Shown here: positions 1 to 6,983 of the stretch, in pieces | How the letters are laid out: every line of letters begins with the position of its first letter | Position numbering within the stretch: position 1 is the stretch's first letter | From: Actinomycetota bacterium | Lineage (GTDB): Bacteria > Actinomycetota > Actinomycetes > S36-B12 > UBA5976 | Length of the DNA: 8,665 bases | Assembly (NCBI GenBank): GCA_016870945.1 | Contig: VGAH01000037.1 | Span: forward strand, 1 to 8,665 | Reading direction: 5' to 3' | Position numbers and translations under genes: made by a program | Notes under the pieces: model-generated | What the model saw: only the letters and a program-made list of their open reading frames with translations | Told to the model about the DNA's origin: nothing | Database searches by the model: none

Positions 1-2100
1 CCAATGAATGGGCTGATCAACGTGGCCGTACATCATCGTGGCTGTTGAGGGAATTCCCAGAGAATGGGCCGTCGTTACCACCTCAAGCCACTGAGCTGTC
101 GGCAGCTTGCCCTTGGTTAGAACCCACCGTACGTCGTCGTCCAAGATCTCAGCCGCCGTGCCTGGAATCGAATCAAGACCGCAGGCCTTCGCCTCTAACA
201 ACCAGTCCCTGATGCTCACGCCAAGGCGGCTTGCCCCGTACACGACCTCCATTGGGCTGAAGGCATGTAGATGAATGTCAGGTGCTCGACGCTTTACCTC
301 ACGGGCAAGATCAAAGTAAGCACTCCCCGGTAAGTCAGGGTGTAACCCCCCCTGAATGCAGACCTCTGTTGCCCCTAGCGCCCAGGCATGGGCCACTCGG
401 TCACCAACTTGTTCAAGGGTGAGGGTGAATGAATCAGGGTCGTTTCTTCTTTGTGCGAAAGCACAAAATCGACACCCGGTGTAACAGACATTCGTGAAAT
501 TGATGTTTCGATTAACTACGTAGGTCGCTAGATCGCCACGTAATTCAAGCCTTATCTCGTCGGCCAGCTTGCAGAGCTCATCTAGTGCAGGCCCCTCTGC
601 GGTAATCAGAGCCAGGCTTAAGTCTGTATGCGCCTCGTCAAGCAAAGCGCTCGGTGCCTTGGCAGCTAGGCGCAAGGCTCTATTTACGTCAGCACTCGAC
701 AAGACCGCCGGCGAGTGCGCCACTTTAGCCACGCTTTCCCAGTCACCAAATGCATCTGACACATCGCTTCGAGCCAACGAGTCTCGGCCCTCTATGTCGA
801 TTCTTTGACCTAGATCAAATCGACCGCCAGCATTGCTGCTCGCGAAATCCCGATAGTTGCTCGATTTCATTTCTTGCGGCCTTGGTAACGCTGCAAGTGC
901 GGCTAGTCCCGTCTCTGTGTTCACCAACGGCCGAATAAATGGCTTGAGTGCAGGCTCGATCCACGGTTCGCCCTTCAAGACGTATTCGGGGTGAATCGTG
1001 AGGCGTGGCTCAAGGTGTAGGTCTATACCTGACAACGCAGAACTTAATTTCTCAACGTGTGGCCATGGTCGCTCAGGGTTGACGTGGTCGATGGTGACAG
1101 CTGAGATTCCACCTAAGTCATCAGCCCCCGCATCGACTAATCGCAAAACCTGTGACAAGTCACTTAAGTTAGGTGGCACCTGAACACTCACGCTGGGCCC
1201 TAAAAGCAACCGTGCCACTGCCACCGCGGCGACGTGACGCTCAGGCTCACAGTTGGCGGCAGTTCTCATCGCAGTATCTGGCTTAGCTAAGAAATTCTGA
1301 ATGATGACTTCTTGTATGTGCGAGTACGACTTGGCGAGATCTCTGATGGCGATCATCGACTCATAGAGCTCTACGTCAGTTTCGCCGATACCTAGCAGTA
1401 GGCCGGTAGTCGTCGGGATGTTCAGCCGACCGGCATCAACCAAGGTGCGCAGCCGCACAGCGGGGTCTTTATCGGGGCTTGCATAGTGCGCTGCCTTAGG
1501 TTCAAGGTAAAGCCGAGTAGAAATGTTTTCAAGCATCAGACCCACCGAAGGTGCTACTGCCTTGGCCCGCAACAAGAAATCCCAACTCATGACACCTGGG
1601 TTTAAGTGCGGCAATAAACCGGTCTGCTCTAGAACGGCTAAAGCGACTGCACGCAGATAATCAAGGGTGCTCGCATACCCTCGAGTCGCTAACCAATCGG
1701 TGGCAGCAGGCCATCTAGCTTCGGGGCTGTCGCCGAGAGTGAACAGGGCCTCAAGCGCGCCTTTTGCGGCACCGCGCCTTGCAATTTCGACGGCTTCGTT
1801 TACTTCGAGAAAAAGGGGTAACCCTTCAGCACGCAACTGGGCTGGTGACTTAGCGAAGGTGCAGTAGTGACAAGTATCGCGACACAGGTGAGTCAGCGGA
1901 ATAAACACCTTGGGCGAATAAGTCACTACCCCTGGGCGACCCTTGGCCGCAAGCCCCTGGTCTCTAACTAGTTTGGCGATTTGGGCGAGTTGACCTAAGT
2001 CTTTGCCTCGCGCCGACAATAAAGCCAGCGCCTCTTCTTTAGATACCGAACGCCCGTCTGCTGCTCGGCGCAGAGCGCGCCGCAGGGTGTGGTCGCTCAA
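1..2100 (-). CDS. fbiC: FO synthase, fused CofG-CofH radical SAM enzyme (C-terminus cut by window edge)
   Basis: Makes FO (7,8-didemethyl-8-hydroxy-5-deazariboflavin), the chromophore of coenzyme F420, from tyrosine and the riboflavin intermediate 5-amino-6-ribitylaminouracil; cytoplasmic. I translated the minus strand from 2100 to the left edge: 700 codons open without a stop. Two radical SAM cluster motifs of the form CxxxCxxC are visible: CRDTCHYC at about residues 73-80 (CofG half) and CYTGCRFC at about 539-546 (CofH half), joined by a linker containing AFGDWES. Similarity to recalled mycobacterial FbiC (about 856 residues) is continuous, including HLNPGVMSW, GSPDKDPAVRLRTL-like and ILDDDVRWVLTKGKLP segments, and implies about 140 residues missing past the left edge. 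The start is TTG at 2098-2100, overlapping the npdG stop as TTGA; an in-frame stop lies not far upstream with no ATG or GTG between, and the conserved N-terminal helix begins at residue 5. No strong Shine-Dalgarno is seen, so translation probably depends on coupling to npdG. Very secure. Confidence 0.97.
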   Translation of the reverse strand, partial: MSDHTLRRALRRAADGRSVSKEEALALLSARGKDLGQLAQIAKLVRDQGLAAKGRPGVVTYSPKVFIPLTHLCRDTCHYCTFAKSPAQLRAEGLPLFLEVNEAVEIARRGAAKGALEALFTLGDSPEARWPAATDWLATRGYASTLDYLRAVALAVLEQTGLLPHLNPGVMSWDFLLRAKAVAPSVGLMLENISTRLYLEPKAAHYASPDKDPAVRLRTLVDAGRLNIPTTTGLLLGIGETDVELYESMIAIRDLAKSYSHIQEVIIQNFLAKPDTAMRTAANCEPERHVAAVAVARLLLGPSVSVQVPPNLSDLSQVLRLVDAGADDLGGISAVTIDHVNPERPWPHVEKLSSALSGIDLHLEPRLTIHPEYVLKGEPWIEPALKPFIRPLVNTETGLAALAALPRPQEMKSSNYRDFASSNAGGRFDLGQRIDIEGRDSLARSDVSDAFGDWESVAKVAHSPAVLSSADVNRALRLAAKAPSALLDEAHTDLSLALITAEGPALDELCKLADEIRLELRGDLATYVVNRNINFTNVCYTGCRFCAFAQRRNDPDSFTLTLEQVGDRVAHAWALGATEVCIQGGLHPDLPGSAYFDLAREVKRRAPDIHLHAFSPMEVVYGASRLGVSIRDWLLEAKACGLDSIPGTAAEILDDDVRWVLTKGKLPTAQWLEVVTTAHSLGIPSTATMMYGHVDQPIHW

Positions 2101-2771
2101 ACGTCGGTTACGCGCAAGCCCGCATGGGCCTTGTACCGCTTATTGATCGAAATCAAGTTCGCTGTCATTGCCTCAACCTGGTGAGAATTACGCAGTCTGC
2201 CGCCGTAAATGCCCCTCATGCCCGGAATTAACTGAACCAAGCTTTGAACTAAATCGGTGGCCTCGCGGTCATCGCCGATGACTAAAACGTCAGTTTCGAT
2301 CGCACTCACTGAAGGGTCTAGCAACAAAGAAGCAGAAATATGGTGAAAGGCGCCGACTACTCGCGATTGCGGCAAAATCGCAGCCGCTTGCAGGCAAGCT
2401 GAGCCCTCGTCCACGGGCAGTGCGTAGGCACCTTGCTTGTCGAACCCGAGTGGGTTCACGCAATCGATAACCACTTTTCCGCTAAGTTCGTTGGCCAAGG
2501 ACTTAAGAAGTTCAGCGTGGCCCGCCCATGGAACCGCCACGATTACGAGATCGGCCTGGTTTGCGGCCTCTGAATTTGATGTACCTCTGACGTTATCGTT
2601 CTGCAGCTCGAGGGCCACTTGACTGGCTTTGGCAGCGTCTCGGCCACCGATAAGTACTTTCACACCGGCCTGGCCCAAGCGCGAAGCAAGCCCCCGGCCT
2701 TGATCACCCGTACCGCCTAATACCCCGACCACTAAAGACTTCGGGTCAGGCGCTACCGGCGCCTCGTTCAA
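2097..2771 (-). CDS. npdG: NADPH-dependent F420 reductase (F420:NADP oxidoreductase)
   Basis: Transfers hydride between NADP(H) and coenzyme F420; in bacteria it mainly supplies F420H2 from NADPH. The protein is 224 residues, the usual family length. An N-terminal Rossmann fold opens with the strand VVGVLGG and the dinucleotide loop GGTGDQG (residues 19-25). The following GGRD (42-45) places an Arg where this family binds the 2'-phosphate of NADP. Further family hallmarks are VAVPW (78-82), VGAFHHISASLLLD (139-152) and the C-terminal KRYKAHAGLR (211-220). The start is TTG (2769-2771), overlapping the aminotransferase stop as TTGA; no better start precedes the Rossmann strand. Its own stop overlaps the fbiC start, also as TTGA. 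Its place between a catabolic-type aminotransferase and FO synthase suggests it recharges F420 for the operon's oxidoreductase. Family call secure; physiological direction inferred. Confidence 0.93.
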   Translation of the reverse strand: MNEAPVAPDPKSLVVGVLGGTGDQGRGLASRLGQAGVKVLIGGRDAAKASQVALELQNDNVRGTSNSEAANQADLVIVAVPWAGHAELLKSLANELSGKVVIDCVNPLGFDKQGAYALPVDEGSACLQAAAILPQSRVVGAFHHISASLLLDPSVSAIETDVLVIGDDREATDLVQSLVQLIPGMRGIYGGRLRNSHQVEAMTANLISINKRYKAHAGLRVTDV

Positions 2772-4147
2772 GCTGCGTACTTGTCCATTGACGAGAGAGC
2801 TTGATCCACCATCTCTATTCCCAATCGAGCCTCATCGTCAGTAACAATGCAAGGCGGCACGACGTGCAAGCGATTCATGGCAATCATCGGCAAGAAACCA
2901 ACCTCTCGGGCGGTCGCCCCTAACTCGACCATTGGCGCGTTCGCTTCACCCGTTGCCGCGTAAGGAACAAGCGGTTCACGAGTCTGCTTATTACGCACGA
3001 GCTCTAGCGCCCAAAAGACGCCGACGCCGCGAACCTCGCCCAGGCTGGGGTGTTTGTCCACTAACTCACGAAGCCCAGGCCCCAGCACCTCGCGACCAAT
3101 GCGCGCCGCATTCTCGATGATTCCTTCTTCTTTCATGATGTTCATCGAGGCGACTGCTGTAGCACAAGCCAGCGGGTGACCCGAATAAGTAAGACCCCCA
3201 GGAAAGACTCGTTTGCCAAAGGTCTCAGCTATCGAATCAGATATGACCACACCACCGAGCGGTATGTACCCACTGGTAACACCTTTTGCGAATGCAATTA
3301 GATCTGGCATCACGTCATGCTGTTGAAATGCGAACCAAGAGCCCGTTCTACCAAAACCTGCCATTACTTCGTCAACAATCATCACGATTCCGTAGCGATC
3401 ACAAATTTCGCGTACGCCGCGCAAGTAACCCGGCGGGGGAACCATGATTCCTGCGGTTCCAGGAACTGATTCAAGCGCGATCGCAGCAATCGTCGAGGGC
3501 CCTTCAAGTTCGACCACTGATTGCAGGTGCGCTAAAGCGCGCTCACACTCTTCTTCTTGGGTGGTGGCATGAAATGCAGTTCTATAAAGAAATGGCCCAT
3601 GAAAGTGCACCACACCTGCGATGCCAAACTCATTTGGCCAACGCCTCGGATCCCCGGTTAGGTTCACTGCCGCTGCTGTCCCACCGTGATACGAGCGATA
3701 CCGCGTAAGGATCTTGTTTCGTCCGGTGTGAAGTCGAGCCATTCGAATGGCGTATTCAGCTGCCTCAGCACCGGCATTTGTGAAAAAGACTTTGTGAAAG
3801 TGACCCCCGGCCAGCTCGGTGATCATCTTGGCCGCAACACCACGCTCATAGTTGGCGTGCTGTGGCGCGATGGTGCACAACTTGGCAGCGTGCTCTTGAA
3901 TAGCAGCGACTAACTTCGGATGTTGGTGACCAATGTTCGTATTTACTAATTGGCACGACAAATCTAGATATTTCTTGCCGTCGTAGTCCCAAACCCATGA
4001 GCCCTTTGCCCCGGCTATCGGCAACGGTTTGATCAGGTCTTGAGCTGACCATGAGTGAAAGACGTGGGCGCGGTCTAAGTCATAGACCTCTTTGCCCAAC
4101 GCTGGGTCGGCTACTACGTCGAGATCTACGTCGAGAGTGGCTGTCAT
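2768..4147 (-). CDS. Class III PLP-dependent aminotransferase (omega-amino acid, beta-alanine or taurine type)
   Basis: Fold-type I class III aminotransferase of 459 residues, the normal length. Visible features: the N-terminal HVFHSWSAQDLIKPLPI segment (28-44) seen in taurine/omega-amino acid aminotransferases; GAEAAE (126-131), which contacts the PLP phosphate; YHGGT (153-157) stacking on the ring; the VDEV Asp at about 259; the PLP-binding Lys at about 288 in FAKGVTSGYIPLGG; and LTYSGHPLA (319-327). The start is ATG at 4145-4147; the Shine-Dalgarno is weak (a GAG about 8 bases upstream). It is separated from the binding-protein gene by 77 bases that hold a hairpin, and its stop overlaps npdG by 4 bases. 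Substrates cannot be read from sequence: beta-alanine or beta-aminoisobutyrate (end of reductive pyrimidine catabolism) fits the neighbours best, with taurine the main alternative. Automatic pipelines would probably call it 'aspartate aminotransferase family', which is a superfamily label only. Confidence 0.92.
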   Translation of the reverse strand: MTATLDVDLDVVADPALGKEVYDLDRAHVFHSWSAQDLIKPLPIAGAKGSWVWDYDGKKYLDLSCQLVNTNIGHQHPKLVAAIQEHAAKLCTIAPQHANYERGVAAKMITELAGGHFHKVFFTNAGAEAAEYAIRMARLHTGRNKILTRYRSYHGGTAAAVNLTGDPRRWPNEFGIAGVVHFHGPFLYRTAFHATTQEEECERALAHLQSVVELEGPSTIAAIALESVPGTAGIMVPPPGYLRGVREICDRYGIVMIVDEVMAGFGRTGSWFAFQQHDVMPDLIAFAKGVTSGYIPLGGVVISDSIAETFGKRVFPGGLTYSGHPLACATAVASMNIMKEEGIIENAARIGREVLGPGLRELVDKHPSLGEVRGVGVFWALELVRNKQTREPLVPYAATGEANAPMVELGATAREVGFLPMIAMNRLHVVPPCIVTDDEARLGIEMVDQALSSMDKYAA

Positions 4148-4156
4148 GAGCGCTCA
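4147..4156. repeat. 10-base perfect palindrome at the aminotransferase start
   Basis: TGAGCGCTCA is its own reverse complement and touches the first base of the aminotransferase ATG. It could be an operator half, or a small mRNA hairpin masking the start, but a palindrome this short can occur by chance. Confidence 0.3.
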
Positions 4157-4160
4157 AATG

Positions 4161-4206
4161 TAACAAGGGGCGCGAATCGGCGAAGATTCCGCCGACGCGC
4201 GCCCCC
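4161..4206 (-). terminator. Strong hairpin with short T-rich tail (terminator or attenuator)
   Basis: In the gap between the binding-protein and aminotransferase genes, arm 4167-4174 (GGGGCGCG) pairs perfectly with 4198-4205, and 4177-4182 (TCGGCG) with 4190-4195. The two stems are separated by a 2x2 internal loop and closed by a 7-base loop. On the transcribed minus strand the hairpin is followed by TTGTTA, a short, imperfect U-tract. The structure is placed like the hairpins that reduce read-through, or protect the 3' end, after an abundantly expressed binding protein. The imperfect tail suggests partial rather than complete termination. Only about 13 bases separate the tail from the aminotransferase ATG, too few for a promoter between them. 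Confidence 0.75.
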
Positions 4207-4224
4207 GTTAGTTCTAGCTAGTAG

Positions 4225-5415
4225 TTAGTTACCGCCCTCTTTCAACTCGACCGTGATCGGCGTGAAGCCTTCACCCGTCACGTTCAAGCCTTCAGCAGTG
4301 AGCACCGCTAACGAGGCCTCTACGTATTCATTCGTATACGCCTCAGGCGATGGGGCTTCGGTGACGATGGTCGCGCCCTCTAGGTTCTTAGTTCCTAGAG
4401 CGACGGTGACCGTCTGCTCCCAAAGGGCTGGCTCGATTACGCCAATTCCCGCAGGTGCAGGCCAGATCAACTTGTTGACCTCGTTCATCATCCAAAGCTG
4501 GTGGCTTGCGCCAAGCTTCGAACCGTTTGCCGTGATGATGTCTGCGCACTCTTGTGCGTTGTCGCGGCAGTAGATCCAACCCTTAAGCGACGCGGTGACG
4601 AATCGCTGGGTGGTGTCTTGGTAGTCAGCGTCACTTGCCAAGCGCTCGGTCGATGCCCAGATCGCGTCCTGGTACATGGCCGTGCCCTCTTCGTTCCAGT
4701 TGATGACGTTGAAGTCTTCAGGCTGGTAGAGAGCGCCAGTGTCTGGGTTTACAGCCTCGAGCACCTGTGCGTACTCGTTGTAAGTCATGGCTTGGGCTGC
4801 ATCTATTTCTCGCTTGAGAAGTGCTTGCATGTCGAACTGCTGCTGCACCAATTGCACGTCCTTGGCTGGGTCAAGACCCGCCTTGGTGATGCCGGCGAAG
4901 AGTTCGTATTCGTTACCGAAGCCCCAGTTACCGACCTTCTTGCCCTTTAGATCGGCTGAGGTCTTGATGTTCGAGTCAGCCCATGACACCTGCAAAGTGC
5001 CCGAGCGCCCGTACACCTGCGCCACATCGGTGATAGCTGCACCTTGTTCGCGAGAAGAGAGAGCCTTCGGCACCCACGAAATCGCAAAGTCGGCATTGCC
5101 CTGTGCCAAAACGGTTTGCGGCACGATGTCGACACCACCTTCCAAGATGGTGACGTCTAGACACTCTTCTTCGTAGAAGCCCTTGTCTTTGGCCGCGTAG
5201 TAGCCACCGAACTGGGCCTGAACGAACCACTGCAACTGCAACTTGACCGGCGTCAAGCTGGCGCATTCTTCGGCTACTGCGGTTACTTCTTCTTCGACTA
5301 CCACTTCTTCGGTAGCCGTGTCGCCGCCGCCGCAAGCGCTAAGAACCAAAGCCGCTGCTGCCGCGAATCCGACGGCGCGCACCGAAGCGTTGGCACTGAA
5401 CTTGCCTATCTTCAT
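4225..5415 (-). CDS. ABC transporter substrate-binding lipoprotein, NMT1/THI5-like (SsuA/ThiY) family
   Basis: Extracytoplasmic binding protein of the importer encoded just upstream. I choose ATG 5413-5415 (396 residues): it has the Shine-Dalgarno AGAGAGG five bases upstream and is followed directly by a lipoprotein signal peptide with basic start, alanine-rich core and lipobox LSAC (25-28, lipidated Cys28). A longer reading to 5496 would put about 27 non-signal residues in front of it. An acidic tether (36-50) leads into the domain, which begins VKLQLQWFVQAQFGGYYAAK (57-76), the hallmark of THI5-like proteins that bind pyrimidines or related rings. Besides Cys28 there are Cys51, Cys85, Cys283 and Cys290, perhaps two disulfides. 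It lies 13 bases after permease 2 and ends in TAA just before the hairpin. The ligand is not determined: pyrimidine or thiamine-pyrimidine-like is favoured by context, riboflavin precursors or sulfonates are possible. Confidence 0.93.
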   Translation of the reverse strand: MKIGKFSANASVRAVGFAAAAALVLSACGGGDTATEEVVVEEEVTAVAEECASLTPVKLQLQWFVQAQFGGYYAAKDKGFYEEECLDVTILEGGVDIVPQTVLAQGNADFAISWVPKALSSREQGAAITDVAQVYGRSGTLQVSWADSNIKTSADLKGKKVGNWGFGNEYELFAGITKAGLDPAKDVQLVQQQFDMQALLKREIDAAQAMTYNEYAQVLEAVNPDTGALYQPEDFNVINWNEEGTAMYQDAIWASTERLASDADYQDTTQRFVTASLKGWIYCRDNAQECADIITANGSKLGASHQLWMMNEVNKLIWPAPAGIGVIEPALWEQTVTVALGTKNLEGATIVTEAPSPEAYTNEYVEASLAVLTAEGLNVTGEGFTPITVELKEGGN

Positions 5416-5420
5416 ATTTT

Positions 5421-5427
5421 CCTCTCT
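5421..5427 (-). promoter_or_regulatory. Shine-Dalgarno that fixes the binding-protein start
   Basis: The minus strand reads AGAGAGG, five bases before the ATG at 5413-5415 and inside the 13-base gap after permease 2. It is among the clearest ribosome-binding sites in the window. It decides for the shorter lipoprotein reading and is consistent with higher synthesis of the binding protein than of the membrane parts. Confidence 0.75.
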
Positions 5428-5428
5428 C

Positions 5429-6235
5429 TTAACCTCGCGTGTTGGCAGTTCGCCCCACCCAAGGAACCGTTGCCCTTTCTGCGGCCAATACCGCAAAATA
5501 GAAAATCAACCCCGTCACTATAGAAGCGACGACGTAAGCCCAAGCCCGACCGTAGGCCGTGTTCGCGGCCGCAGAAGCGATGCGACTACCTAAGCCGACT
5601 TGAGGCCCGCCAAAATATTCTGCAACTAGTGCGGCAATTACCGCCAAAGGGGCGGCGACTTTCAGGCCCGTGAAAAGAAACGGCACAGAGTTAGGCACAC
5701 GTAACACGCGTAACACGGTTCTTGGGGTTGCCGCGAGCGATCGCATCAACTCAAGCTGGACGGGGGCAACGTTTAACAGACCCCGAGAGACGTTGACGAA
5801 CACCGGGAAGAACACGATGATCGAGGTCACCACCACTCGCGGCGTGCGGGTAGTTATGTCGAAGAGATTGTTCAGAATGGGTGTCAGGGCGATGATCGGC
5901 ACCGTCGCTAAGGCAAGTGCTAACGGGGTGACGAGTTTTCGAACGATTCCAAGACGCTGTGCTAACAGCGCGACCAGAATTCCGAGGATCGAGCCGATGA
6001 CCAGCCCCATCAACGCTGTGGTGGCCGTGTAAGAGGCTGTCTCGAACATCAATGCCAGATCTGTTCCGAAATTGGTCGCAATCAGTGAGGGCGCTGGCAA
6101 CAAGTAGGGCTTGATTTCGTTTACGTAGACGATCAGTTCCCACAGCAGTAGAAACGAAACCCCGAATACCAAAGGGGGCCACACGGCGTGAATACGCGCT
6201 GGATTCACGAGCTCACCGGGCTCGTAAGGCCTCAC
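5429..6235 (-). CDS. ABC transporter permease (second subunit), SsuC/ThiX-like
   Basis: Inner-membrane permease of the binding-protein-dependent transport superfamily. The longest reading has 268 residues with about six hydrophobic segments (roughly 18-38, 68-92, 101-121, 134-154, 184-208, 236-256, numbered from the longer start). The cytoplasmic EAA-type loop that docks on the ATPase is at about 162-188, beginning LELMRSLAATPRTVLRVLRVP. The start is uncertain. GTG 6233-6235 overlaps the ATPase gene by 23 bases and has no visible Shine-Dalgarno. GTG 6206-6208, nine codons later and just after the ATPase stop, is preceded by GGTGAG and would give 259 residues; I consider it at least as likely. 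The protein clearly differs from permease 1, so the channel is probably a heterodimer. The stop TAA lies 13 bases before the binding-protein gene. Confidence 0.93.
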   Translation of the reverse strand: MRPYEPGELVNPARIHAVWPPLVFGVSFLLLWELIVYVNEIKPYLLPAPSLIATNFGTDLALMFETASYTATTALMGLVIGSILGILVALLAQRLGIVRKLVTPLALALATVPIIALTPILNNLFDITTRTPRVVVTSIIVFFPVFVNVSRGLLNVAPVQLELMRSLAATPRTVLRVLRVPNSVPFLFTGLKVAAPLAVIAALVAEYFGGPQVGLGSRIASAAANTAYGRAWAYVVASIVTGLIFYFAVLAAERATVPWVGRTANTRG

Positions 6236-6983
6236 GCACTTGGGTTACGTGCTCGAAGAACTCTGGGGATTCTCGAAGCTCCTCGTTGCGAGTTCCGAAA
6301 CTTACGGCAATTCTGCGGGTGATTCGCCCTGGTCGCGGTGACATCACGACCACGGTGTCTGATAGGTACACAGCCTCAGGTATCGAGTGCGTCACGAAAA
6401 TAACGCTCTTACCTGTGGCCTGCCTGATGGCTAGCAGCTCATTCTGCATTCGCTCTCGCGTCATCTCGTCGAGTGCGCCGAATGGCTCGTCCATCAACAA
6501 CAACGAAGGGTCGAGCGCTAATGCCCGCGCGATAGCAACTCTTTGCTGCATGCCACCTGAGAGCTCCCATGGCCTGTGGTTAGCAAAGTCTGGCAACTGC
6601 ACCAATTCAAGAAGTTCTTTCGCGCGAGTTTCCCGTTTTGATTTGTCCCAACCTTTTAGTTCCATGGGTAGCTCTATGTTTCGAATTACGGTTCGCCAAT
6701 CGAAAAGCGCTGCTTGCTGAAACGCGATTCCGTATCGCTGTTCTAGGCGGGCCTCGTGGGCACTCTTGCCAGCAACTTGTATCTCACCCTTGGTAGGCTC
6801 AGTTAGGTCTGCGATCACTCGAAGCAAAGTGCTCTTACCGCACCCAGAAGGCCCTATTAGTGAAACAAACTCACCTGCTGCAACTTTTAGATCTACGTCT
6901 TCAAGCGCGGTAACTTCATTTGCTTTGCCGGGGTTGAAAACCTTCCAGATCGACTTCGCGGCTACTGCGTCAACCGCGCTCAT
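6213..6983 (-). CDS. ABC transporter ATP-binding protein, SsuB/ThiZ/TauB-like
   Basis: Cytoplasmic ATPase that powers the importer; 256 residues, normal for this family. All catalytic motifs are intact: Walker A GPSGCGKST (44-52), Q-loop Gln at 89/90, signature LSGGMQQR (141-148), Walker B LLLMDEP (161-167), D-loop ALD (170-172) and switch His199 in VTHS. The insert ALFDWRTVIRNIELP (92-106) after the Q-loop and a short C-terminus without a regulatory domain are typical of the nitrate/sulfonate/taurine/thiamine-pyrimidine ATPase group. The start is ATG 6981-6983, overlapping the permease 1 stop as ATGA, with a good Shine-Dalgarno (AGAAGGGG at 6988-6995). It lies between two different permease genes, an arrangement I recall for importers predicted to carry pyrimidines. 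Confidence 0.96.
   Translation of the reverse strand: MSAVDAVAAKSIWKVFNPGKANEVTALEDVDLKVAAGEFVSLIGPSGCGKSTLLRVIADLTEPTKGEIQVAGKSAHEARLEQRYGIAFQQAALFDWRTVIRNIELPMELKGWDKSKRETRAKELLELVQLPDFANHRPWELSGGMQQRVAIARALALDPSLLLMDEPFGALDEMTRERMQNELLAIRQATGKSVIFVTHSIPEAVYLSDTVVVMSPRPGRITRRIAVSFGTRNEELRESPEFFEHVTQVREALRAR

Noticed and set aside
569..1867. Several short plus-strand open frames inside 569-938, 998-1183 and 1667-1867
   Set aside because: They lie antisense to fbiC, whose 700-codon minus-strand frame is supported by conserved motifs; the short frames show no recognisable domain and are shadows.
4148..4224. Riboswitch (thiamine, flavin or other) ahead of the aminotransferase gene
   Set aside because: The 77-base gap holds only the simple two-part hairpin; it is too short for, and shows no conserved core of, a TPP or FMN riboswitch.
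5416..5496. Longer N-terminus for the binding protein, starting at 5496
   Set aside because: It would overlap permease 2 by 68 bases and place non-signal residues ahead of a clean lipoprotein signal; ATG 5415 has the Shine-Dalgarno.
4253..5593. Plus-strand frames of 106-149 codons across the binding-protein gene
   Set aside because: They are out-of-frame antisense readings of the lipoprotein and permease genes, with low-complexity composition and no family features.
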